Source: Coenobita brevimanus
Taxonomy: Eukaryota; Arthropoda; Malacostraca; Decapoda; Coenobitidae
Direction: 5' to 3'
Assembly: GCA_032717465.1 (NCBI GenBank)
Contig: CM064713.1
Location: 13,836,203-13,900,202, forward strand
DNA: 64,000 nucleotides
The notes beneath the pieces are model-generated. The model worked only from the letters and a program-made list of their open reading frames with translations, ran no database searches and had not been told where the DNA came from. Position numbers and translations under genes: made by a program. Shown here one piece after another: positions 32,476 to 43,744 of this stretch; within the stretch, counting starts at the first letter, position 1; every line of letters starts with the position of its first letter.

Positions 32476-32575
32476 TGGTGGCGCTGGTAAAGTAGGTTAG
32501 TACTAATTATGATCATTTTATTTCCTATCGCCTCACACCTCTCTTGTAGTTTGTGTTGTTGTATTACAACGCAGA

Positions 32576-32788
32576 CAGAATAGATGATAAAATTGGAAGT
32601 TTTGCGTGAAAGATAAGGAGAAAGAGATAATAGAATAATAGAGTATGAGAGAAAACAAAACAAAGTAAAACGAGAGCTAATAAAAAAAAGTAAAGAATGG
32701 GAGACAGAAAGGAGGAATTTAAAGAAAAATGCGATGAAAAGATAGGAAGATAAAAACACTAGAGAAAGAGGGAATGAACAAAAATGAA

Positions 32789-32837
<49 letters not shown>

Positions 32838-33822
32838 AGTATAACATAATTCTAGTTGCCAGCAGTGTACTAACCATATGGTGGTACTACAACCGCCAGT
32901 GTAGCCAAACATTCATCAGCCAAGATAAGTACAGTAGCCGTAAATTACCACTGGCCAGTAGGTAGGCAGGGCTAACTTAGGGGATATGCGTCCCTCTCCA
33001 ACACCAAAGCTAAATGTCAAACAATATTAATTCTGGTATGGAGACTTGTTAATCCTGCAGCTGGGTTAAAATCCTTTGTGAAATAGTTATTCCTCAGACA
33101 GCTTACTTATTTAGGGCATTACAAGGATATAGGCTACCAGTAGTCCACTAATCCTAACTATATTCCTCTAACTTGGCCGACAATTGCAATCTCCCCGTCA
33201 TCATTGCTGAACTGTAACAAGTCAACCTTAGACTGTGATTAAAGAACTGCTATGGAAAGGCTGTAGAGCTGTAGCATTGTCCGTTTTTGCAGCTGAGCTA
33301 AGTTACATGAAAATTAGAGTCGACAGTCTGGATCAGGTTATTGTAAAAGAAGTATAACAAAATCTAGTCATTTCAAAATTAAAGAAGAAAAAAAAAAAAG
33401 TCTTCATTATTTCACACTTCTATCGTAGTCATCGAAGTAGGACAAGAAGTATATACTGGTTATTATTTAAATTTGAAAGTTTTACATAAAAAAGGGAATT
33501 AATTATAATAGCGATACTAATGAATAAATTTGCCTTGAATTTGTGATTTGTTTGAATTGAAGAAAAATATTGACAACACAAATAGGTTTTATTTAGCATA
33601 ATCCGTGTTTTTCATGCTTTAGCTTCCTATATAATGCAACAAATCAGGTCTAATTTAAAGAAGCAAGAACAAATTCAAATTCAAATTCAAAAGATTAATG
33701 ACGTAAAGGTTTACATCAAATGGGGTGTATTAGCATGCTAATATACCCACCAAGAGAGTAAAAAATAAAATATCTAATCAATACTGTATACCCGGTACCT
33801 TACATATGATACAGTGCTTAAA
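32576..33822. other. No recognisable gene; 3' side of the I-clade relic
   Basis: Purine-rich sequence to 32833, then AT-rich unique-looking sequence. AAATTCAAATTCAAATTC at 33670 could be the short repeated tail of the minus-strand element at 33823-39081. Nothing else is supported. Confidence 0.4.
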
Positions 33823-34679
33823 TCACTTATTCCAATAAAACTTGGGAAACTTTTTAACAATTTTAGAACATACATCATTTTTCAAGAAATAACAGACCTG
33901 GTGTGTTACATTACCAATACTGGTATTCCGAAATTGTGCTAACTTATTACATTCCAATACATAATGTTGTAATGTATGCTTACGTGATTCACCACATAAT
34001 ATACAAGAAACACTCACCATCAATATACTGCCAACAGTATATATAACCCAACCGCAGTCTCATTATAAATGTGTCTACTTTGGATAAAGCCTTCCCATAT
34101 GTGCTGTGTGTATTCTCTGAAACAAACAAATAGTGCCTCATACTTGCACTGCCATTGTTTATGATTCTTTGAACCTCATCTGATTCCCATACACCTCTCT
34201 TAAGCCTCATTCCTTTCTTAATTCTGTTAAGACTTATGATACTCTTTATATCAATAATATCCTTATTAGTTGCATCTCTAGCTAATTTATCAGCAATCTC
34301 ATTTAAATGAATACCAACATGAGAGGGTACCAGAAAAACTTTACAAAGCATCCATGCCCTTCTATCACATATACTAATTCCTTACATTGAGTAACTAAGT
34401 CAGTGTCGACAGGTCTTTTAGTATTTAGGGCAAACAAAGCACTCTGACAATCAACAAAAACAAACACATCCTTTCTTTATTCACCACCATTTTCAGCCCT
34501 TCATGAATGGCATGCAATTCAACAGCAGTGGTGGAAGTCCCATCTTCAATTCTCTTGGACAGCGTTTCATCAACACATGCATCATTGTCATAAAATTCCC
34601 GCACAATAACTCCACACCCAACCCTCACACCATTAACAGAACCATCATAGTACATGTGGATGGAGTTACATTTTGGCAC
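33823..34679 (-). pseudogene. RNase H of the decayed I-clade element
   Basis: Fragments read MYYDGSVNGVRVGCGVIV (first Asp), TTAVELHAIHEGLKMVV (Glu), then after a gap VPSHVGIHLNEIADKLARDA with the last Asp. The third Asp motif around 34420 is disrupted. A C-terminal Cys-His stretch, SCILCGESRKHTLQHYVLEC, ends it at 33823. Confidence 0.75.
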
Positions 34680-34788
34680 TGTACTAATTTTGGATAGATA
34701 TTATTGCTTCAACTCATAGTTGTTCCAGTCCCTTTTTTTATACTCCAAAGAATATATATTAACATTCAGTCTACAACATAACCAAGGC

Positions 34789-36549
34789 TTAAGACACTCC
34801 TTTTTTCAGTCTTACACAGTATTTTACAATAACATATTTCATCATAACTCTGTACAGTCGCTTAATATAAGTATTACATTTAACAGGAACACCTGTATAG
34901 CCTGTTAAGGTATCAACAGCCATTTTCAGGGTTTTCTCTCCTCTCCTAATCATACGAACAGCAGCTACAGCAGCCACCTCCTGGATTCGGTTTATAATGC
35001 TTGGCAAGTTTAACTCTAACCTCATTAATTCTACCCTTGTACTTAAAGAACAACCCAAAATTATTCTCATAGCTTTGTTTTGTATAATTTCTAAAGGTCT
35101 CAGTTCCCACTCGGAGTAATTCATCAGCACCGGCGCTGCATAGTCAATAACTGAACGCACCCTGCTGATGTACACTGTCCTTAAGACGGGAACCCCTGCA
35201 CCACTACCTCTATTTGCTAACACTTGCAAGGGCCTCAATCTTGCCAGACAAACATCTTTTAAGTAATTAACTTCATCTACAGTCTTATTAAAACCTATGT
35301 ACATACCAAGGCTCTTATAAGAGCTGACTTTTTCCAACACTTTCTCATTAATTACAAAGTTATTTCCATTAATCATCCTTGATTGAATTTTACATTTATC
35401 CTCATTGACCACCATTCCCATGTGCAAGCACAGGTTTTGTAATTCTGCCATAGACCTTGTCAAGGTTGCTTCGTTATTACATTGTATTATCATCAGCATA
35501 AATAGTAACTTCAGTACCTCTGGGAAAACTATGCCTAGTTATTTTATCCATCAGGACATTAAATAGAGTAGGACTAAGCACACCACCTTGAGGCGTGCCT
35601 AATTCCATCAACATTTCTTCTGATTCACATCCTTGATACCATACCTTTGCTCTCCTTTCAGTTAAATAACTCTCAATCCACCTCATTAAAGCACCCTTAA
35701 CGCCCTTGTTAACAAGCTCTTCTAAAATAACATCACTATTGGCCCAGTCAAATGCGCCTTTTAAATCCACAGATACCCTACACTTAACATTAGCACTACT
35801 TAAAACCTTGATAACACAATCAGAAGTACTTCTCCCTTTTATAAAGCCAAACATATTTGGAGATAATTGGTCTCCAATCACAAATAATAACCTATTAAGT
35901 ATGAGTCTTTCCATTAGTTTACATAAACAAGATGTTAATGAAATAGGTCTATACTGTCCATTCCCTTGGGTATAGGTACAATAAAAGCATGTTTCCACTT
36001 GATAGGTAATCTACCATTCTTATAAGAAAGATTAATTAAATCAAACAAAGGGCTATCTTCCATCAAAATTAAACAATTAATCACATCATATGTCATCCCA
36101 CCTTCACCAGGAGCAGTTGACTTGCCCTTCTTAATGCCAGACAAAAGTTCATCCTGTGTAAATGGTAAACAAGTCTCATCATTCACTGCCGCTTGCAGTG
36201 TCACAAGTTGTCTTCTTTTATACCTCTCATCCCGCAAGCAAGCTTGGACATTGTCTGGGAGACCACTGAAACTAGCAGCAGTAGCCCACTTCTTCATCAA
36301 CTCATTTGCCTCACCCTTCGGGTCGGGGTGAGCAACAAATCTATTCTTTTTCCCTCTCACTTTATTGACTTGGTTCCATACGCCCCCAGTGGTTTTAGTA
36401 CAGGAAATAGCTTCCAAGAAATTAACCCAATATTTCCCTCTCATGTTCTTTCTTACCTCTGATGTGCCATCAGCTATTTGCATCATTGTATCTCTACTCC
36501 GATTATCATCCGGATTTTTGCTACAATTACTTTGAGCTTTTCGTAGCAA
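34789..36549 (-). pseudogene. Reverse transcriptase of the decayed I-clade element
   Basis: Three overlapping frames. Segment one ends with WKHAFIVPIPKGMDS; segment two has QYRPISLTSCLCKLMERLI, FGFIKGRSTSDC, VSVDLKGAFDWANSD, GTPQGGVLSPTLFNVLMD and VTIYADDNTM. The third carries the thumb region (EDKCKIQ, SSYKSLGMYIGF). Catalytic Asp residues are present in the second segment, but the frames are broken at 35990 and 35490. Confidence 0.82.
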
Positions 36550-36555
36550 CTTGTT

Positions 36556-37283
36556 TCAGCTCTGAACCACCTTGTCATTTGCATACATTAGTTTTTTCGT
36601 ACTTCTGTTACAATTCTGCTTAGGGGCATCTAAAATACCATCAACCACAGACAGCAAGTCGTCATAAAATTTGTTTTCATCATTACCATGACCATTAACA
36701 TACTTATAATTTCTATACCACTCGCCAATCTTCTGTATGAATGCAGCTTTTTTATCTGTTTTTAAGTTATACCTTTTTCGTCTTTTATTATAAGATATCT
36801 TACCTATGCCTAAAGAAACATCAACTGCAAAGTGATCACTCACAAGTTCACCAACAACAGAAGCATCACCTGTATATTCACACACGTTAAAAAGTAAGGC
36901 ATAATCAATCCTGTGCCACCTCTTGTATGTGTAGGTTCTCCGTTCCCTAAGACTCGTACATTCTCCAGTGAGTTAAGGATGTTATTCAATATAAAACCAT
37001 TCCTATTTTGACTACCTCTACTTCCCAAATTATGATGCCGGGCATTCAGATCACCTACCAATAAACAGCACTCATCAAAAATACACAGGGGCAAATTCTC
37101 GAGATCTAACTTGCCTGCATGTACATACATATTGATTACGTAAAGCACACTATCCCTCAAATGTAACTTAACACATAGACATTCAGTACCATTGATTGCC
37201 GTAGCTGTAAATATATCAGAAGGAATACAATTCTTAACCAGTGTCATCAGACCTCTTGTATTATTTGCATTATCTGCATGCAT
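36556..37283 (-). pseudogene. Endonuclease of the decayed I-clade element
   Basis: Two frames. The first carries VLYVINMYVHAG, CLLVGDLNARHHNLGSRG and NGEPTHTRGGTG; the second continues with ELVSDHFAVDVSLG, the final SDH motif. GDLNARHHNLGS is the I-clade form of the catalytic Asp-Asn motif. The N-terminal Asn and Glu motifs upstream of 37283 are degraded. Confidence 0.75.
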
Positions 37284-37509
37284 TTCAAAACTTTGATATC
37301 CTGCCAGCTTAAAACCTATACCATTAACACCAACCTCTTGGAAAGTATCACATCAAGATCATGGGAAAGAACATAAGCATGGACATCAGTTGACCTTTTT
37401 TGGAGACCATTAACATTCCAAGATAAAATTTTAAGATCCAACCCCTCCATTTACTATAATCTCCTCCCTAAATATCTTGGCAAATGTGACTACATTTGTT
37501 TTCAGATCA

Positions 37510-39081
37510 TCATTTGGCCGCTGCATATACTCCAATACTGTATCTAACAAGCCTATTAACCAGCTTTTTATTAACTTCTTTCCTTTCCAGTGGCAAAGTA
37601 TTATTTATTTCACAGTGATTCACATCCATAGAAAGTACTTTAGTTTGACCAACCACATCTGAACTGCTACCCTCATCACTCCACCCAGAAGCATTCTGTA
37701 CATGAGTACTCTCACATACTCCAACTACTTTACGTGGATGGTTACCCCCACCTCTTTGCCTGGAAGAAGAAACATTCTGGAAATCACCACTATTACGAAT
37801 TCCAATAGAAGGCACTTCTTTAACATTATAAACTTTAGTGATCTTATCCTGCATACTCATAATTACCTTTTTAAGTTCCCTGATCTCTGCCTGAAGTGCA
37901 TGAATAACACTGCTGTCATGTGTATCACAAGCCAATTTCTCTCTCATTTGGTTGACCACTCCACTCTGTCGCCGCCTTTCTTCTTCTCTGCGTTCCCATA
38001 CATTAACAGCTGGTGTAACAAGATTGTTTACCTGCTTAATGGCTAATGAATACTGCACTGAGTTCACTGATCTGTTGCCTCCCATAGCTGGTCTCATTTT
38101 ACACAGCCTTGAATTTGCATTGTGTTCACCGCCACAGTTACAGCATTTAGGTACAATCTTCACATTTTCCTTGATTTTATCCAAACAATTTTTGAACTAT
38201 GGTACTTACTGCAAAACCTACATCTAAAGTTGTTTTGACATTTAAATGCCATGACTCCATCTACTACATTTAACACATAAAACAGAACTTTCCTCATATA
38301 CAGACACTCTCCTAAACCCAATGCAAGGAACAAATATTCACTCTGGAATGTCACCTCTTATGAGTGCAATCACCTGCGGTTTTACACTAGTTTGACCATT
38401 ATGTTTAAGCTCTCGGCGCTTGGCCCAAACAACTCGCTTATCAACAAGCAAATCTTCCGGATCCAGACATATTGGGTAGTTGAACACAAGCACTTTGGTA
38501 AACTTTCCATCATCTCTAGGTTTCTCCAAAACAATGTCTTCAAAACCTGTGGTAGTTAGAACCTTAACTGCCTTATCATCCTTCACAGTTACATACGGTC
38601 TATATTTACCCTCCTTAAATAAGACCTCAAAATCAGGATACTTCTTAAAAAGTCTTACCGTCCACTGCATCTTGCTCTGGTAGTCCATATCAAGCACACT
38701 GGGGAAATACAGGCGCTTTCTTTGGCCAGAGTCCTCATTAGTGTCTTTCTGGTTGGTGAAGAAATGGGCTGCATCCGTGTCTTCCTTATCCACATCCATG
38801 ACTGCTCCAGATCTAAAGTTGTCCACCACACATTCGTCATTGTCTGCTTTCTTCTTCTTGTTGATTAAGGAGTTTTCATCGTCGTTATTACTCTTTGCTG
38901 CATCAGCTATTTGTATTTGGCAACCCTGCGACTTTTTCTTGTTCTTCCTCTTCTTTCTAGCCGTGAATGGAGCCTCACTCGTTTCGCTCATATCGCTAGA
39001 CAATGCCAAGTCCATCTGTGCTACTGATACAGCTCCCAATTCACCTCCATGCTTCACTCCAATGGTGTCCTTCGAGGCCAT
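37510..39081 (-). pseudogene. ORF1 (gag-like) of the decayed I-clade element
   Basis: The segment from 39081 (247 codons, MASKDTIGVKHGG) has a Lys-rich nuclear-signal-like stretch (FTARKKRKNKKKSQG) and an RNA-binding-like region, YRPYVTVKDDKAVKVL and VLVFNYPICLDPEDLL. The frame changes at 38340 to a Cys-rich stretch (KCQNNFRCRFCSKYHSSK). It changes again at 38180 to CCNCGGEHNANSRLC, a zinc knuckle, followed by a coiled-coil-like helix (VIHALQAEIRELKKVIMSMQ). The domain order matches ORF1 of I-type elements. Confidence 0.75.
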
Positions 39082-39588
39082 GTCGATCCGCCAGCCTTGC
39101 CCGTCCTGATTGTATTTGGCTGGTTTGAATTTGGCAGATTGTATTTGGCTGGTTTGAATTTGGCAGATTTGAATTTTGAATGTGCAGCATTCCGGGATGT
39201 CTCGCTGTAGCTTTCAAACTTTGTAGTCCTCCCGAGATGTGCAAACAATTATAACAATCGGATATAACAGCCACTTGGTCAGTGCTCTAGGAAGGAATGT
39301 CTTAAGAAAGAATGAGCCACGGAAGCTGGGTTTCCAAGGGGATCAAAGACAGAGCGACCCCCAACACGTCCTCCTCTTATACATATGACGGGCGGTAAAT
39401 TTTAAACTGAGTAGTAACCCTGGACTGGCCAGTATAAAATAATGTGATAGAAAACGATGCTTCAGTTGGAGTGGAATCGTGATCAGAGAAGGGTGTGAGT
39501 TGGTGAGTTCTCCTGATTCCCTCCGCTTTCATTGCTTTTCCTTGCTTATCAGGTGTATTATTGTCTGAAACCTTTATCGTTGTACAGA

Positions 39589-40158
39589 ATGTCTGGCAGG
39601 GGATTAGTAAGGGGTGTAAACAGCTGGGTGCCGGAGCTGGATAAGGTAAGACTGTTGTACAAAGATGAAGTTGTTCTGCTGTTAACTTGGCATCGTTTTG
39701 AGGGACGGTTCTGCTGGGTGGAGGAGGGGCATCTTCACCAGTATGTTCTGGATCGGTGTTGTGGGTTTATTCTGATACTGGATGTGTGTGAGAGTTGGAC
39801 ACATGCAGTGGTTCTCTACAGAGATCAATATGATGGCTTTTATTATTTTGACAGTGAAGGTAATCCACCACCATTACAAGTTATTCAATATCTTGTTAAC
39901 TATTGCCCCCCTGATCGGCTTGTTTGTAACTCCATTTAGCTGCAGAGTAATCATTACGGTACTTGTGTATATCACAGTCTCAATGTGGCCATGTACATCA
40001 GCAATAGATGGGATTGGACCTGTGAGCAAATTGCCAAAGCATATAGGACTGATCCGGATTCCTATGATGAAGTGCGTGTGGTTGGCAATGTTAGGGAGTT
40101 GGCAGAAGAATTTCACCAGTATATTTCTCCAGTAATACAGCCCGGCCTTGACAGTTAG
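39589..40158 (+). pseudogene. Adenain-like (C5-type) cysteine protease with in-frame TAG
   Basis: The start at ATG 39589 (MSGRGLVRG) gives an open frame to TAG 39937-39939. The same frame then stays open to TAG 40156-40158. Before the internal stop, WTHAVVLYRDQYDG supplies the catalytic His and FYYFDSEGNPPP the acidic residue, 16 positions later. After it, LQSNHYGTCVYH supplies the oxyanion Gln and nucleophilic Cys seven residues apart, the same spacing as Gln115 and Cys122 of adenovirus protease. This fold is typical of adenoviruses, Polinton/Maverick elements and adintoviruses, so an endogenous viral or Polinton remnant is the best guess. No capsid or polymerase gene was seen nearby. Whether the internal TAG is a dead mutation, a base error or suppressed cannot be told. 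Confidence 0.62.
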
Positions 40159-40369
40159 CATTTGGTGCCATACTGATTATATACACCACTCGTGTTTCCG
40201 TCCATCTTTCATTTTAATACATCTTCACTATTGGGCCCGTTATTGTCACTTTATTGTTTGGTTTATTTAGTATTTTGCTTCCATGGATTTTAAAATTTAC
40301 TGATAAAACTAATGTATTACGGTGTATCTCAGCCCAACCCAGGCTAGACAACACATGACATTTTGTGGT

Positions 40370-40671
40370 CCAGTCCTTTGGCATTTGTTGGATTCTGAGG
40401 CATTTTTCAGTACTAACCTTGGCATCTTTCACTCCTAGCCTTTGGCATTTCTCGAGTTCTAAGTGATCATTTGGCATATTTAATTGTAATCTTTGGCATT
40501 TTAGGGGTGACCCTTGTGCATTTCCTGAGTTTTAACTTTTCGTATATCTGCATCCTGACATTTGGAATTTGTTAGTCCTAACTATGGCAGCTTTCAATCC
40601 TAACTTTAGCATTTTTCAGTTGTAAATTTTGGCATTTTCATTCCTGACTATTGGCATTTTTTAGTTTTAAC

Positions 40672-40712
<41 letters not shown>

Positions 40713-41060
40713 CTGCATTTTTTTTTTTTTTCGTTCAAACCTTTTGTGGCCATTTTAGTCCCAACATTGGCATCTTTCAGTCCTACCTGTTGGCGTTTTC
40801 CATTCCTTACCTTTGGCATTTTTTGATGTGTTACTTTGCTAGTTTGTAAGTTCTAACCTTTGGCATTGTTTAGTCTTAACCATTGCCACTTTAGTGACAT
40901 TTAGGGTCCTAACTTTTGGCAAATGTGAGTCCTAACCTTGGCATCTTTGTCCTAACTTTGGCATTTGGGGTTATAACAATGGCATCCTTCAGTTCTAATC
41001 TTTGCCTTTTTAAAATCCTGACTTTGGCGTTTTTTGGCCCCAACTTTGACATTTTTCAGT
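40370..41060. repeat. Degenerate TTTGGCATTTT repeat region
   Basis: TTTGGCATTTTTCAGT-like strings followed by CCTAACCTTTGGCAT recur every 25-50 bp (for example near 40495, 40625, 40815, 40860 and 40955). It looks like an old tandem array, interrupted by an (AT)n run (40673-40708). No coding region. Confidence 0.6.
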
Positions 41061-41089
41061 CGTCACCTAAGCATCACACTAGCGAGGTG

Positions 41090-41400
41090 GTTGTTGTGGC
41101 TCCAGACTCACCAGAACATGAACCCAGTGGACTGCAGGCTGAAGTTGCCCTTATTTGCAGGAATTACACAAACCAGATCTATTACCCTAACCCATTCCAA
41201 AAAATTAAGGTCCTGAGTGATGATCTTTTCTGTATACTGTATTGATCGATTATGCAGCAAATCCCTCATGTGAAGTTGAACCCAGTGGACTGCAGGCTGA
41301 AATTGTTTTTGTTATGGGAATTACACAAACCTAACGCAACTTAACCCATCCAATATGAAGGTTCCAAGTGATGTATCTTTTCTGTATATTGGCCGTTTTA
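41090..41400. repeat. ~165 bp direct duplication
   Basis: GAACCCAGTGGACTGCAGGC followed by TGAA(A/G)TTG, GGAATTACACAAACC, and TGATGTATCTTTTCTGTATA-like blocks is present at about 41120-41240 and 41285-41400. The first copy is open across AGACTCACCAGAACATGAAC but cannot be assigned to a gene. Confidence 0.65.
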
Positions 41401-41569
41401 CCCGAGGATGCCTTCATGTGGTGGCATTGATATAACTTAGCTGCTTCTCTGCTGTTATACAAAATTAATGTCCCCCATCTCCCCATCCCCCAAAAGGAGG
41501 ATGGTGGACTGCAGGAGGAGGGCATCTTCATTGAGCCTGAGGTTGCAAGTACTACTGCTGCCCAGCCAG

Positions 41570-41895
41570 TCCTGCATCATCAAGGCTGCATAATGGACTC
41601 TACCCAGCCAGTCCTGCATCATCAGGGCTGCATAATGGACTCTACCCAGCCAGTCCTGCATCATCAGGGCTGCATAATGGACTCTACCCAGCCAGTCCTG
41701 CATCATCAGGGCTGCATAATGGACTCTACCCAGCCAGTCCTGCATCATCAGGGCTGCATAATGGACTCTACCCAGCCAGTCCTGCATCATCAGGGCTGCA
41801 TAATGGACTCTACCCAGCCAGTCCTGCATCATCAAGGCTGCATAATGGACTCTGCCCAGCCAGTCCTGCATCATCAGGGCTGCATAATGGACTCA
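41570..41895. repeat. 42-bp minisatellite, about 7.7 copies
   Basis: Units CCAGCCAGTCCTGCATCATC, AGGGCTGCATAATGGACTCT, AC repeat with almost no change. Because 42 is a multiple of three, both strands keep one frame open: plus gives MDSTQPVLHHQGCI units and minus gives MMQDWLGRVHYAAL units of 14 residues. There is no independent sign that either is translated. Confidence 0.88.
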
Positions 41896-42254
41896 GGTTG
41901 GTTGCAAATTCTCTAGCTAAACCATCCACTCACAGAACAGATTTGGGTTTATATTAAAATGAGTAGCCATCAGAAATTGTTATGCTGCCAGTCTGAGTTA
42001 TCTGGGCTTCATAATGGACTGAAATTGGGATCAGTTATTGGTAATTTGACCACAAACATTCACTTAAATGATGGATTTGATTGGGTATTAATACGAATGA
42101 CAGCTTTGGACATTCCGTTAACCTTTTCTTTGCTTTGTGCTCTCTGATTCAGGCAACTTCTGTATCCAAGAGCAGTATTTCAGGTAAAGTTTGTTCAGAT
42201 ACATTAGTTTTATTTGTGTTTTCTGGTACATGAATTACAAGGGAGTATGTGAAG

Positions 42255-42690
42255 GAGCCATACAGCTTTACTCTTGTGTGGCTTTGGTCACCCTCCCCCA
42301 GGAAAATGTCCAGTCATACCCATTACACACCTACAGCAGCGAAGAGCCACAGCGGAATTCAGATATCACTCAGTAATGCATATGTTATACGGGGTTATCA
42401 CAAGCGGCCATAGATGGTTACCTCCCGCCAAGTACAGAGCCAGTCATAATACACATTACAGCAGCGTAATAACTTCAGATGATACCGGTAATCACTTTAA
42501 TACATGAGTTGCGTGGTGCTGTGTCCAGTGGCCATAGTTCTCATGTGCCACTCCAAGTATATGTCTAGACATAATATACTCTGCACACACAGCAGCACAA
42601 TACCTGCAACTGCATTTGAATAACACTTAGTAATAAATGGGTTATATGGGGTTACGTGGTCACAGAGGGTTACTCCTAAGTAAACCTAAA
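42255..42690. repeat. ~115-125 bp tandem repeat, 3-4 diverged copies
   Basis: Units share GGGGTTA followed by CACAAGCGGCCATAGATGGT-like text, CCAGTCATAATACACATTAC, AGCAGCG and CACTTTAATACATGAG-like ends. Divergence between units is high. No gene. Confidence 0.6.
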
Positions 42691-43380
42691 TACTGAAACA
42701 CTGAATGGGTTTGGTTGCAAAAAATATAATCCAGGAAAAGTGTCTGAGGAGTTGGCTGTGCGTATCTCCATATCTAGTGGTTTGTGTAGATGAAGATTTT
42801 ATTTTTTGAAGGGCAGGATATTGATTTGAGTGAAGAGTTTTGGTGCATAAAACAGCAATCCAGATAGGCAAAGCTTGGATTTTAGTCATTCATATACTGA
42901 GGTTGATTTTTTTTTTCCAGATAACACCATAAGATTTTATGCCATATTAAAGTGGACAGAGTATAGTGCAGGTGTGTTGTTGGTCATGAAGTGTGGTTAT
43001 GGATGACAGCAGTGGCACAAGGTTATGTGCACTGATTTCTGGCTTAGATGCATTGTTCCTTAAGAGAGGGAGGTGTGGAAGTTTGAAGTCCATGTTGTGG
43101 ATTTTTTTTAACTTACATTTTTGAAGCCCACTTTGTAAGTTTCGTTTCATTTTATAACCAACATTCCAATAAATATTTTTATGAAATAGTTTAGATAGCG
43201 TCTATATATTTAAAACTGTATGTGACTAGACCACTGGAAAGAAAATAAAATTTCATAATGCACTCCTGTAAGAAATACCATTGGATAAAAATGTATGTAG
43301 ACAAAGTTGAACAAAAGCCAGGATTAGGTAACATCTGGTGTGACTGAAACAATCCTATCTTCCCTCTAAATTTTCCAGGG
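42691..43380. other. No recognisable gene
   Basis: AT-rich sequence with short unsupported frames on both strands and no repeat structure that I can see. Confidence 0.35.
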
Positions 43381-43560
43381 GAAGGCCACTAAACACAGCA
43401 GGAGCAGGTCGAGTGTTCCTGTTGGGAGTTACCTGGGAGGGTAAGGGTCACTGCCTCCATGGAGGCTTACACAGAGGGACCTTTGTATACTTGGTACCAA
43501 AAGGTGAGTGAGGCTGTGCCACTTTGGCTTTTGTCTTGAGTGAGTGATTGAACTGCCAGT
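43380..43560 (+). mobile_element. 3' end fragment of RTE-like family 2
   Basis: Matches 48110-48290: GGAGCAGGTCGAGTGTTCCT against GGAGCAAGTCGATCACTCCT, GGGAG, GTCACTGCCT(C/G), AGGGACC, GGTGAGTGAGGCT and a TGAGTGATTGA tail against GATTGATTGATT. It is a 5'-truncated copy. Confidence 0.65.
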
Positions 43561-43744
43561 GGTTCTTTTGTTGGATAGTATCAGTGGGATGTAGTGTAAG
43601 AAATCACATGCAATAGCAAAGTCGTTCAGTCTGGTGCCATGGGCTAGATACAGGCAGGCATCCATATTTGCAGGTTTGCTATTTGTGAATTGGACTACTT
43701 GTAGTTTAACAAGCCATCAATATTAAACTTGTTTAAATTTTTAT

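Larger units (their letters stand above)
27612..32575. repeat. Composite array: ~90 bp core alternating with purine-rich tracts
   Basis: A conserved core recurs near 27612, 27826, 29973, 30430, 30752, 31008, 31370, 31655 and 32505. It contains GGGTACAGGTGTAGTAG, CCAGGCCGCTCCACCTTACT, a TCATCTTGCCTCCTACCTCT block and AGCTTGTGATG, then ATATAGTGAA. Most cores are followed by 100-250 bp of GAAAGAAA-type purine sequence, and some by (GAT)n. Spacing is 200-500 bp apart from a larger gap at 28.0-29.9 kb. No protein, tRNA-like promoter or known SINE was recognised. It may be a complex satellite or a clustered retroposon family. Confidence 0.65.
33670..39400 (-). mobile_element. I-clade non-LTR retrotransposon, decayed
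   Basis: Minus-strand order: ORF1 (39081-37510), AP endonuclease (37283-36840 and 36885-36556), RT (36549-34789) and RNase H (34679-33823). RNase H after the RT marks the I group, but this is a different family from the element at 12208. At least eight frame changes and stops are needed, so it is old. The 5' UTR may extend to about 39400 and includes a small duplication of TTGTATTTGGCTGGTTTGAA (39112-39165). Confidence 0.8.
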
